Positions 35,201 through 58,081 of a DNA stretch of 64,000 nt are shown piece after piece (position 1 is the first letter of the stretch; each line of letters starts with the position of its first letter). The notes beneath the pieces were generated by a model. The model was not told where the DNA came from, ran no database searches, and saw nothing but the letters and a program-made list of their open reading frames with translations. This stretch comes from Anarhynchus alexandrinus. Its lineage: Eukaryota; Chordata; Aves; Charadriiformes; Charadriidae. Where the stretch lies: assembly GCA_008711295.1 (NCBI GenBank), contig VUYV01000082.1:62001-126000 (forward strand), written 5' to 3'. A program made the position numbers and the translations under genes.

Positions 35201-38200
35201 CTAGTCTAGTTTCTGAAATATGAGATGGGCAAGTCTACAGCTAGAAAAGAACAAGGTAAAGGTTGTTTTCCCTCTATCCAATTGTAGCTCACCAGCTCCA
35301 CCCTAAGAGCAGTCTTGGCCATGGTCAAAGGCTGGGCTGTGTACTGGCAGCACTTGGCTTTCTGTATCTTTGAGAGAACTGACTGTAGCATCCTGCTGCT
35401 GTTAGGAAAACTGGGACTGGTGGGATCATTCTTGCTTTAGAACAGAACTGGTAAAAACTTGAAGCCCTCTAAGTACATATTCACCCTTTCTCAGTGCATA
35501 TAAACTACTGTTTCGAGAATTAGTGTTCAGTTTTTCCCTTGAACTCCTGACTACTGACCTCTGGAACTTTCTGTAAAGCCAATTTGAAGTTGGCCATCAG
35601 TCAGGGCTAAAATTAGCATCTGCAGTGAGCGCCTTAGCTATACTTAGGGTGGCCTGGCAGAGAATTTGCTAAATACATGGGGATGCTCTTAGTGCTCTTG
35701 GTCAGTGGACAGAAGAGAAATGGCCTTACTCTGCTCTGACCTTCTTTTGAACAGTTTTGAAGAAGAGCTACACACAGGTATCCTGGTGGATCTAATTTGT
35801 CATCCTATGGCATTACTACGAAAGTTTGATGTTAACACCCCTGTGCTTCTCAATGGAGGGGTTTGGTTAGATGAACTCTTCCTAACCTAAAATAAGTCAC
35901 TGCAGCTACATCTTGCTGTGGGAATTACTTACATTCTTGGTATGATCAACTGGCTTTTTGCCTGTGGCAGGTTATGTATCACTTGCAGAACTTGCTCTGG
36001 TAGTTGAGCTGGTGGTTGTCATGTGCACTTGTTCATCACTGTCCATCAGTTACAGATTATGACACTTCTCAGAGTACAGCTGAATCCAGAAGACTATTCT
36101 GTCTATAACCTTGATTACTACGATGTCCTCTGGATCCCCTGAGCATTCCACATCATGGGCTGAATTGTTAGTCACAGATACCTGTCAGCAGTGATGAGGA
36201 ATAAGATGCAATGTCTTCAGTTTCCTCTGCACTGAAGGCATTACCTTTCTTCCTGCTACAGCCTTCCTTCTGGTACTCACATATGATGCCAGTTTGTGCG
36301 ATACTACGTATTCAGGGTATTTCAGCTGATGTCTCTTCTGAATTTGCATATTTGTGATTAAAAATATTGTTTCATGACTACATCCTATATCTGTACTTTT
36401 CCCTGCCTTTCTCCATATTCCTAAATTAGTATTATTGTTTCAATTCTAGACTCTAATAACAGATGAAGTTCGTCTTCAGGAGTTGAGAGAAAAGCTCAAT
36501 CAATTAAAAATCATAGCTTGCGTTTGTCTCATAACAAACAATATGGTGGGTGCAGCAATTGTAGATGTGCCTGATTTTGCTGACCAACTGAAAAGGATCT
36601 CTGTTCCTCTTCTTGAAGGCATGAACAAGAAGTAAGGCCTTGTTTTTATCACTCTTCATATTTATTTTTTTTTTAACAGGAAATACCAGGTGGATCTGAA
36701 AATCCTTGGAAACAATTCCAATGTCATAGCCAGTTCTTGTTAATAATAGGAAGATACCGAATTTTAGTAGTCTCTATCTATGTTCCCTTTATAATATAAG
36801 TCCACTGTATGCTAGGCACATTTTCAAAGTTATGTTTTTTAATCTTGATGTTAGTCTACAGAATTTGGAGCCTACTACTAAAGTTTGTTCATACGCTCCT
36901 AATACTGGAGAGGCTATGGCAATACATTCACTGAGTTGTCTTGGCAGTTGCTTCAGACTTGTCGTAGGTAGTTTAAACCATTTGGCTGCCTATTTCTGCT
37001 GCCGCTTGCACTACAAGCAAGTCCGATGTGATCTGAAAGAGTGTCTCATTAAATAGTTTTCCACTCTGCTTTTTCTCATGAAACGTGGCCCAGGATAAGC
37101 ACAAGGGCAAAATGAACTGGTGTCACTGCTGTACACTTCAAATGATTTTTCCCGTTTGAATCACAATTAGGTCCTTATTTTGTCTTCCACATGGAGATTT
37201 GTCCTGTGTCTACAGATGTACATAAATATGCAAAAGCAAAAGATAACTTTTCTAAATGGTCTCATTGAAGAGAGCAGGTTGAAAATAAAAGGGAAAGGAG
37301 ACAAGTGAGGTCAACTTACAACCTATGCTACAGAAACTGCAAAAGTTAATGCTTTTCTATTTCTTCCAGAACTTTCAATTTGAAGGAGGCTCTGAATGCT
37401 ATTGGTGTCCAGATTTGCAGCAAAGTGAACAGGTCTCTAGCTGAAAGAGGTCTTCCCACTCTTAATGAAGAAATGCAAAGTAATTTAATGGGTCAAATCG
37501 CTCATATTGTTGAGGACAACAATCCCGTCAGTTCCTTGATTGGTTAGTAAGATAATACATAATTTTCTTGTTGTATGTGCCTGTATATAAACTTACTTCC
37601 AGCAAGCTTAATCAGCTGTCTAATTATTTTTTAAAAGCACTTTTTTACTGCAGTAAAATACTGGGTCAACTAAGAGTAAGGAAAAGTTGTTTACCTATAG
37701 ATGGTGTTCTTGATACGCTGCAGAGCATGGTTAGTCACAGTGAGAAATAATTTAAAAAGTGTCTGTACAAACAAGCCTAGAGATGCTAGTATTTGGGAGG
37801 AGAATTTAGAAAAATGAGTGCTATTCAGTCTCCCTTCTGTCAGTTCTGAGTTTAAACCTAGTGGTTTCTTTCTTTGAGTCTACTTCTTATTAAGTAATGG
37901 AACTTGTTGCAGCGGGCTTATGCTGTGTCCGCCTTGCAGGAGCCAACTTTAAGAAGCTTTCAGTATTGTTTCCCACTACAACGTGGGCTTGGGAACGAGT
38001 TGTTACCTACATGGTTGGATTTTTTGCTGTGCTGGTGTGCAGGGCACTTACAAAGCGAGTATGGCTTCATCTTGGCTTTACATTTGTTCTGAGCATACTT
38101 TATATTCCACTTCAGACAAACGAATCCAGTTCTTCATGAGAAGCTTGCTTGCTCTTCCGAGTTTTCAGAAGTGTATGCCTACTATGCCAGGAGGCCTTTC

Positions 38201-38360
38201 TGTGATTCAGACGGAGATGGAGTTTGTTGGATCTCAGTATGCGAGCATTGTAAACTTTAACAAACAAGTGTATGGACCATTCTATGCAAACATACTGAGA
38301 AAACTACTTTTTCCTGAGACACCAGTGGGGAAAGAAGAAACAGAAACAGCTACCAATTAA
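29144..38360 (+). CDS. TCP11L2: T-complex 11-like protein 2, nine coding exons
   Basis: TCP11L2 is a TCP11-domain protein. The family founder TCP11 acts in sperm function and cAMP signalling, while the molecular role of TCP11L2 is poorly known. Coding exons: 29144-29279, 30569-30704, 31667-31787, 32518-32738, 33708-33844, 34873-35060, 36450-36631, 37370-37542, 38116-38360. All introns are GT-AG and all phases agree, giving 512 residues (human about 519). Residues 1-45 are a Ser/Asp-rich disordered start. From about residue 52 ([16 protein letters not shown]) the helical TCP11 domain runs nearly to the end, with [17 protein letters not shown]-like [25 protein letters not shown] and the terminal block [20 protein letters not shown]. 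An in-frame TGA nine bases upstream (29135-29137) fixes the start; the ATG has A at -3. It lies head-to-head with CKAP4 at about 8 kb and tail-to-head with POLR3B. Confidence 0.95.
30569..30704 (+). CDS. TCP11L2: TCP11L2 exon 3
   Basis: Acceptor TGTTCCAG and donor GTAAGA; it starts with two bases completing a codon and ends with two. It codes residues 46-90 with the TCP11-domain opening motif [20 protein letters not shown]. Confidence 0.93.
31216..31309. repeat. 24-bp direct repeat, 70-bp spacing, TCP11L2 intron 3
   Basis: The sequence CCAAACAGGCTTTTAGTTGC plus CACAA occurs at 31216-31239 and again at 31286-31309, followed by TCTGT (with one extra G in the second copy). It looks like a partial local duplication. 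Confidence 0.85.
31667..31787 (+). CDS. TCP11L2: TCP11L2 exon 4
   Basis: Acceptor GTTCTACAG and donor GTAATG; the exon ends on a codon boundary. It codes residues to 131, including [18 protein letters not shown], one of the best conserved TCP11 family blocks. Confidence 0.95.
32518..32738 (+). CDS. TCP11L2: TCP11L2 exon 5
   Basis: Acceptor TGCTTTAG after a long T/C tract and donor GTTGGT (weak match). It codes residues 132-204: a helical [20 protein letters not shown] segment and the conserved [20 protein letters not shown] and LCAPIRD blocks. Confidence 0.94.
33708..33844 (+). CDS. TCP11L2: TCP11L2 exon 6
   Basis: Acceptor CCTTTCAG and donor GTAGGT. It codes [20 protein letters not shown] and then [20 protein letters not shown]. 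The donor at 33845, not the GTATCA four bases later, keeps the frame with exon 7 and gives the conserved TPSALDL junction. Confidence 0.93.
34873..35060 (+). CDS. TCP11L2: TCP11L2 exon 7
   Basis: Acceptor AATGCTTAG and donor GTAAGT. It codes residues 251-313: [17 protein letters not shown], an acidic Ser-rich insert ([17 protein letters not shown]) and [13 protein letters not shown]. Confidence 0.94.
36450..36631 (+). CDS. TCP11L2: TCP11L2 exon 8
   Basis: Acceptor TTCAATTCTAG and donor GTAAGG. It codes residues 314-373, starting [19 protein letters not shown] and containing the hydrophobic [17 protein letters not shown] segment. Confidence 0.94.
37370..37542 (+). CDS. TCP11L2: TCP11L2 exon 9
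   Basis: Acceptor TTTCTTCCAG and donor GTTAGT. It codes [20 protein letters not shown] to DNNPVSSLI and ends one base into an Asp codon completed by exon 10. Confidence 0.93.
38116..38360 (+). CDS. TCP11L2: TCP11L2 exon 10, terminal coding exon
   Basis: Acceptor TCCACTTCAG. The phase joins exon 9 as ...[15 protein letters not shown], a conserved family junction, then [20 protein letters not shown] and [23 protein letters not shown] is at 38358-38360. The frame happens to stay open upstream of the acceptor to 37983, which is intron, not coding. Confidence 0.94.
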
Positions 38361-40059
38361 AAAATACAACCTATTTCTGTACCCCTTTTTACCTTCCAAG
38401 ACAGTGATCTGACTTCCCTGTGAAGAACAGCCTACTCCAGTGACTATTAATGAGAGAGATCTTGTAAAATGTATGCAGATAGTTTCTGAAATTCACTGGA
38501 AAGAAATTAATTTCAAGGATGTATACATTTAAATAGACTGAATTTGTTTAATGGATTGTGTCACTTGTAACAGCCAGTGAATTACTAGTTGTCAAGGCAA
38601 GCATTTATTATGATTTGCAGTAGGAAAGAGCTGGCAAAGTACTTACTGTTTTGCCATTAAACATAATATTATGTTTCGAATTAAATATATTTTACATATA
38701 GCAATGCAATTATGAAATGACAAAACAATTGTAGATAAAATGTACTATGCTTACATTGTATTTTTGTAGAGCAACATCTAGTAATACAATTATGTTTCCG
38801 AAAAGACTTTGATGCAAAAAAAAGTATAGCATAGCTGCTTTTGTAACCCAAACCAGGTTCATACTAGACCAAGTTCTGGCACTCCTGCAATTACTGGAAC
38901 CAGAACTTTAGCCTCTGTTACGTTAAGGAATGCCAGTATTATAAGCTGTTTGGAGTATAGCAGTTACAGAAGCAGCATTCAGCACTTAAAGTAGGAATTA
39001 TTCAGAACTACTCAACTGTAATTGAGATTAATGATAAACGCCCAAGAAACGTGATGTTGGTGGGAGTGGTGAGGTCAATTTCTGTATATAATGTTTATAA
39101 GCATTTTGTTTATTCAGTGCAGGTCATCCAGATCTTAAATCTAATCTCTAATACATGTATGTACTGATCTTTGATCTTAATGGGTATTAAGTATTTTTAA
39201 GTTAGGTCTTTCTGACCTTTATTCCCGAAAGCACTTGAGAGTGACCATGCAGAGTACCACAGAGCAACTTCCCCTTCTATATTCTGTTGGATGAGGGCAT
39301 AAGCTTTTCAAAATGTATTCTTGGGTCTGAAAGCAAGAACCCAAATCATTAGTCATTCTTGAAAATGTGATTAGATTGACTTTCACTGAGTCGGTGAGAA
39401 ATACCGCTGTTTTCTTCAAATTCCTTTGGAATAGGCCCCAATACTTAGTTCCCATTTAAGGCGACAAGAATCTTGCATACAGAAAATGAATAGGCTTGAA
39501 ATTGAGAATTGTGGAAGTAAACTTCTGTAAGTTTACACAGGCTTTATTATGCATAATTCAGATTACTGGGAATAGATACTGCTGGAATACGTATTATAGA
39601 CATGTTCTTGTCTATGAAATTGAATCATAATTTACTTGAAAATGATCTTTTAATATATTATCATATAATAGTCCTTTTAAAATGTCATATATATAAAAAC
39701 TCCATGTGGTACAAGTTATATAGCTTGTTTTTAATATTTTATATTACAATCTATTTTTTATGAAGAGACTAAAAATTGCCCGTCAAAGCATAATGTGTCT
39801 CACAAATTGTGTATGTACATTACTATGTCTATCATAAAGGTCTAAAAAAACTGGGCATTATTAGCACTGTGGTTTTGTAGTCCATTTCTACAGAACTGTG
39901 TACTCTTTATAGTAAGGGAAATGACTTCTAGGCAGTTGTTCCTCAGTGTCCAAGGACTTTGGCCACAGTACCTGATAAAAACTTTCTTCAAAATGCCTTT
40001 TTAGAAAAGAAATTTCTCTAGTGCACTTCTGCTCTGTCCCTGGTAAAGACATTGCACAA

Positions 40060-40065
40060 AATAAA
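40060..40065 (+). terminator. Candidate TCP11L2 poly(A) signal, proximal
   Basis: Canonical AATAAA in 'ttgcacaaaataaagatg', about 1.7 kb past the stop codon. Confidence 0.4.
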
Positions 40066-40397
40066 GATGAATACATATTTTTAAAGGGAACTGTTTCCTG
40101 AAGCCTAAAAAACCTGAGAGAAAGGAACTCTTAGAATATAGTAATTGTGCCACTAGGTGAAACAGGCTTGCTCAGATGAATGCAAAATTTTGATATGCAA
40201 TTCAAAATCACCAAGAGAAGAATGCATTTCAAAAGCAGTTACGGGGAATTAAATCTTAATGATTTGCTACATCTTTAGAAATACCTAAACTATTTTTGAG
40301 CTTCAGCCAAAAGAGGATTTTTATGAACATTGGAAGATGATTTATAACATGGTTATGAACTTTTTATCATAATACTTTATATGCATTCTATTGTAAA

Positions 40398-40403
40398 AAT
40401 AAA
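40398..40403 (+). terminator. Candidate TCP11L2 poly(A) signal, distal
   Basis: Canonical AATAAA in 'gtaaaaataaatatc', about 2.04 kb past the stop codon. Confidence 0.4.
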
Positions 40404-40983
40404 TATCAAACTATAGATCTTTAATGTACTGGGGAAACTGTCATACTAGTTTTCACCAGTAGATACTAAAAAAATGAGGATTCATTGGGGTTTTTTGGTG
40501 ATTAGGTGACTTGCAAAGGGCATTTTATAGCATGGCCTATGTTTCAAATGATTGTTTAATGTATCTTAATTTTTATTTAATGTTTCAAACATGGACATTG
40601 CATCTGTTTTATGTCATGTGTTGCATGCTGTTTACGCTACCCTGGCTGAAATGCACTTGCCTCTACTCTGAAGTTGTCCTTGTGAAACAAGATGCCATTC
40701 TGTAGCAGCTTTCTTTGTTGAAATGCAAGTATTTGAGGTTTTGTATGCATTAAATTTTGTTTGTGATACCACTAGTGGTGAAAAGTCATTTATACAAACT
40801 GTCTTAAATGTAATGGATTGCTAAATGCCGAAGATAAATTACTGCACTAATAATACGTTGTGACTCTCTTCTTTTTCCGTAACTTCTCAGTTGCAGCTGG
40901 AGTGTGGAGTAGTGATTTTAATGTAGCTGCACAAATAATATTCCAAACAGTTGCTTGCATAAGTCAAGGTTGTGGAAGAAGGT

Positions 40984-42082
40984 TGTATTGGAATTGCATG
41001 ACAAGATTTTGGTAAGGGGGGGGGCTACAGCGGTGGCTTCTGTGAGAAGCTGCTAGAAGCTTCCCCTATGTCTGATATTGCCAATGCCAGCTGGCTCCAA
41101 GTCTGACCATCCGTTGGCCATCAGTGGTGGTGGTAGTGCCTCTGCGATAACATATTTAAGAAGCGGGGGGGGAGAAGCCAGCTGTGCAACATCCCCAGCA
41201 GCTGGAGGGAGGAGTGAGAATAGGTGAGAGGCAACAACTCTGCAGACACGAAGGAGGGGAGGAGGAGGTACTCCAGGTGCCAGAGCGAAGATTCCCCTGC
41301 AGCTGGTGATGATGACCATGGTCAGGTAGACTCTTCCCCTGCAGCCCATGGAGGTTAATGGTGGAGCAGATATCCACCTGCAGCCTATGGATGCCTGAAG
41401 GAGGTTGTGACCCCATGGGATGCACGTGCTGGGGCAGGCTCCTGGCAGGACCTGTGACCCCATGGAAAGAGGAGCTCACGCTGCAGCAGGTTTGATAGCA
41501 GGACTTGTGACCCTGTGGGGGACTAAGCTGGAGCAGTCTGCTCCTGAAGGACTGTACCCTGTGGAAGGGAGCCACACTGCAGCAGTTTGTGAAGAACTGC
41601 AGCTGGTGGGAAGGACTCATGTTGCAGAAGTTTGTGGAGGACTGTCTTCTATCAGCGGGACCCCATGCTGGAGCAGGGGAAGAGTGTGAGGAGTCCTCCC
41701 CCTGAGGAGGAAGGAGCAGCAGAAACAATGTGTGATCAATTGGCCACAACCCTCATTCCCTGTCCCTCTGTGCTGCTGGGGGGGAGGAGGTAGAAAAAAT
41801 GGGGAGTGAAGTTGAGCCTGGGAAGAAGGGAGGAGTGCTGAGAAGGTATTTTAAGATTTGGGTTTATTTCTCATTGCCAATCAAATTAGAGTAGGGTAAT
41901 AAATTAATTTCTCCGAGCTGAGTCTGTTTTGCCCATGACAGTAATTGCTGAGTGATCTCCCTGTCCTCATCTTGAGCCACCAGCCTTTCATCATATTTTC
42001 TCTCCCCTGTTCAGCAAAAGAGGGGGAGGGATAGAGCGGCTTTGGTGTGCACCTGGTGTCCAGCCAGGGTCAACCCACCACA
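40984..42082 (+). mobile_element. Solo endogenous retrovirus LTR (1,099 bp, ERVL-like)
   Basis: It runs from TGTATTGG to CCACCACA and is flanked by a perfect 5-bp target duplication AAGGT at 40979-40983 and 42083-42087. TG...CA ends and a 5-bp duplication fit an ERVL-type LTR. In plus orientation an AATAAA lies at 41898-41903. The middle (about 41280-41690) is built of diverged repeated phrases around 'ctgcagcccatgg', 'gctggagcag' and 'gtgaccccatgg', typical of this very common avian LTR family, which I recognise but cannot name. No internal viral genes flank it, so it is a solo LTR. Open frames in it are spurious. It sits between the TCP11L2 poly(A) region and POLR3B, in the same direction as both. 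Confidence 0.92.
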
Positions 42083-43249
42083 AAGGTAATTTGTATACTT
42101 GATCATAGCTCCGCTCTTGGGAATGATTAGGTAGATAGGAGACTCCAGACTGGAAGATGTTGAGGGGAAGGGCTATGCCAGATCTCCAGAGTGGTGGGTG
42201 GCAGTAAAGACAGAAGAGTAAGTAGTTGTCTGCTGTCTTTTTGGCTGCAAGAACAAGGAGCATCAAAGAAAGGCGGTCAGTTTAAAACAACTGAACTGTT
42301 TTATTCACAACAATGTGTAAATAAGCTGTGGAACACCTTGCCCAGAATCTGGGACTATTAAAAGTTTTTGGTTGCAGCAGAATTGGACAACGTGTAGCTC
42401 TCTATGATACTTAATTAAAAGTGACTGATGGCTCCATATTGCTCCCCTTTTAGTAGTGCTATGCAGAACAACTCTGTGCAATTCAGCCAGTCTTGAAGTG
42501 CTAGCTGTACTGCATGTGCCTGGGTCAAATGTGCTGAGAATATGTTGAAAACATGATGTTTCTTGAACTTCTAGCATTTCTAAAATAACTGCCACTCAGT
42601 CCTGTCTGGATTTTGATCTTTTGTAAGCCTTGATTTTTTTAAAACCCTGTGAACAATTTACAATAGCCCCAAGGCAAAGTTACACTAAAGCATACCTGAA
42701 AAGCACAGTGCTGAATTTTCAAATCTGTAAAATCAGAAAAAAAATACCTTTTTTTTTTTTTTGCCAGTTATGCAGCAGGAACAAACCTTTTGGAGTAAAC
42801 TTATGGCTGAAAAACTTATGGTATCTGATAGAGCTTAGGTTTCTTGTAAGTGATAATAAAAAAAATTGGCAAAGAACTTAACCAACTGCAATAGGTGCTT
42901 GGTTTAGAAAGGTAAGAAGGAACTCTTAATCCTCTAACTCCCATTTTTAATCTATTATAGTTTTCTATTGTGGAAGTAATAATGATTTCTGATTACATAC
43001 TAACCATGGCTAACAGGCCAGGTTGCAGGGTAATGGGTCATCGGACTGACATAGTGGCTTGGTGAGCATGTAGTTAGTTGGATGGAAGGCCATGTAGGAT
43101 GTTGTAGAGGATGTTGTACGATTGCTGCGTATTAAACAAACTCTCCAGGCTGACTGTCCACTTGAGGCAGGAAACTGAATGGAAGTGGTCTGAAATGTTG
43201 CTACTCTCATGTTTAATTAACCTGGGCCCTCATGTCCAGGATATGTGGA
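42083..43249. other. Intergenic DNA, TCP11L2-POLR3B interval
   Basis: No gene, RNA or recognisable repeat; a T run lies at about 42750-42763. Confidence 0.5.
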
Positions 43250-43604
43250 GCCCAGACCAAACTCACCTTACTGCTCTCTACACCTACCTGAAAGGAGGCT
43301 GTAGAGAGATGGGGGTTGGTCTCTTCTCACAAGTTACAACCTATAGAACAAGAGGAAAGGGCGACAAGTTGCGCCAGGGGAGGTTTGGGTTAGACATTAG
43401 GAAAAACTTCTACACTGAAAGGGTTATGAAAGACTGGAACAGGCTGCCCAGGGAAGTGGTTGAATCGCCATCCTTGGATGTATTTAAAAGCCATCTAGAT
43501 ATGGTCCTCAGGGACGTGGTTTACAAGTGGGCCTGGTAGAGTTAGATAATGGTTGGACTTGATGATCTTAAAGGTCTTTTCCAGCCATAACAATTCTATG
43601 GTTC
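43250..43604 (+). mobile_element. CR1 LINE 3' fragment
   Basis: A 5'-truncated CR1 in plus orientation. The translated ORF2 end shows [40 protein letters not shown] and [20 protein letters not shown], then the 3' UTR (GGTTGGACTTGATGATC) and a tail ending CAATTCTATGGTTC. It is a different subfamily from the 5.8-kb and 63-kb copies. The 5' border is approximate. Confidence 0.94.
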
Positions 43605-44049
43605 AGTGAACTTTATTCGTGTAGAATGCGAGCCAGAGCAGATGTGTGTGCAAGTACTGTTTTCACACTCTGCTTTTAAAACGTACTTTGCAATTATTAT
43701 ATGTGAACCAGTGAAAACTTAACTGCCACGGGAATTTGCAAAGATCACTAGTGTTTCTTGCCTAATCTTAAACTGGGGAAGATGACTAGTCCCCTATTTG
43801 ACTGGGATTTTGGTGTCTCTATAGCACCAACGCTTGCAAAGAAAAAAACAGAAGCCAGTTTGCAGGTGATCCAGCTACAGCATTCAACACCAAGACTGGG
43901 AAAAGCCAATAATAATGCCAAAAGCTTATTCTCCACGTTGCTTCGCATGCTAAAAATTGTGAAAAATCAGTTTGTACCCAAATTGCCCTATGCCCCCCCT
44001 CTGTCGCCTGCTCCTGGGGGGCGGTGAGGAGGGCAGCAGGGGGTGGCTC
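43605..44049. other. Short intergenic stretch before POLR3B island
   Basis: No repeat or gene recognised; CpG density rises from about 43995. Confidence 0.5.
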
Positions 44050-44345
44050 AAGGATTCCGGGGGGAAACCCCCACACCCTGAAAGGCACTAAAGTCCCCTG
44101 CGAGGAGCCAAGGCACTGGGAGGGGGTGTCCTGGAGAGCTCGGCCGAGGAAGGAGAGGCCTGACCGCCCTTAGCAAAGCCCCCGGCCATCGCCGTGTGTG
44201 CGTGTCAGCGCTCACGGACCCCCCAGGCCTCCGTGCGCCCGGAACTTTCGGGCGCCGCGGCGGTGCGGCGGGAGGACGCCTTTGGCTGCTGCACCGCGGG
44301 TCCCTCTCCCTCAGCCTCCGCTGTAGCTTCACTGCCGGGCTGGTG

Positions 44346-58081
<13,736 letters not shown>

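Larger units (their letters stand above)
29280..38115 (+). other. TCP11L2 introns 2-9
   Basis: The eight introns measure 1289, 962, 730, 969, 1028, 1389, 738 and 573 bases. None contains a recognised mobile element. Intron 3 carries a short direct repeat (31216-31309). No RNA gene is recognised. Confidence 0.75.
38361..40420 (+). other. TCP11L2 3' untranslated region (predicted)
   Basis: Sequence after the stop codon is AT-rich, particularly 39640-39770. AATAAA signals occur at 40060-40065 and 40398-40403, giving UTRs of about 1.7 or 2.05 kb. No repeat or RNA gene is recognised. Confidence 0.55.

Noticed and set aside
37897..38115. Open reading upstream of TCP11L2 exon 10
   Set aside because: The residues do not resemble TCP11 proteins. 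A good acceptor at 38114-38115 joins exon 9 in phase and restores the conserved DKRIQ junction.
41053..41749. Open frames of 89-197 codons around 41-42 kb
   Set aside because: They lie wholly inside a solo LTR built of diverged GC-rich internal repeats; LTRs of this kind do not code for protein.
44196..44345. N-terminal extension of POLR3B
   Set aside because: The frame is open for 50 codons upstream but contains no ATG, so 44346 is the first usable start.
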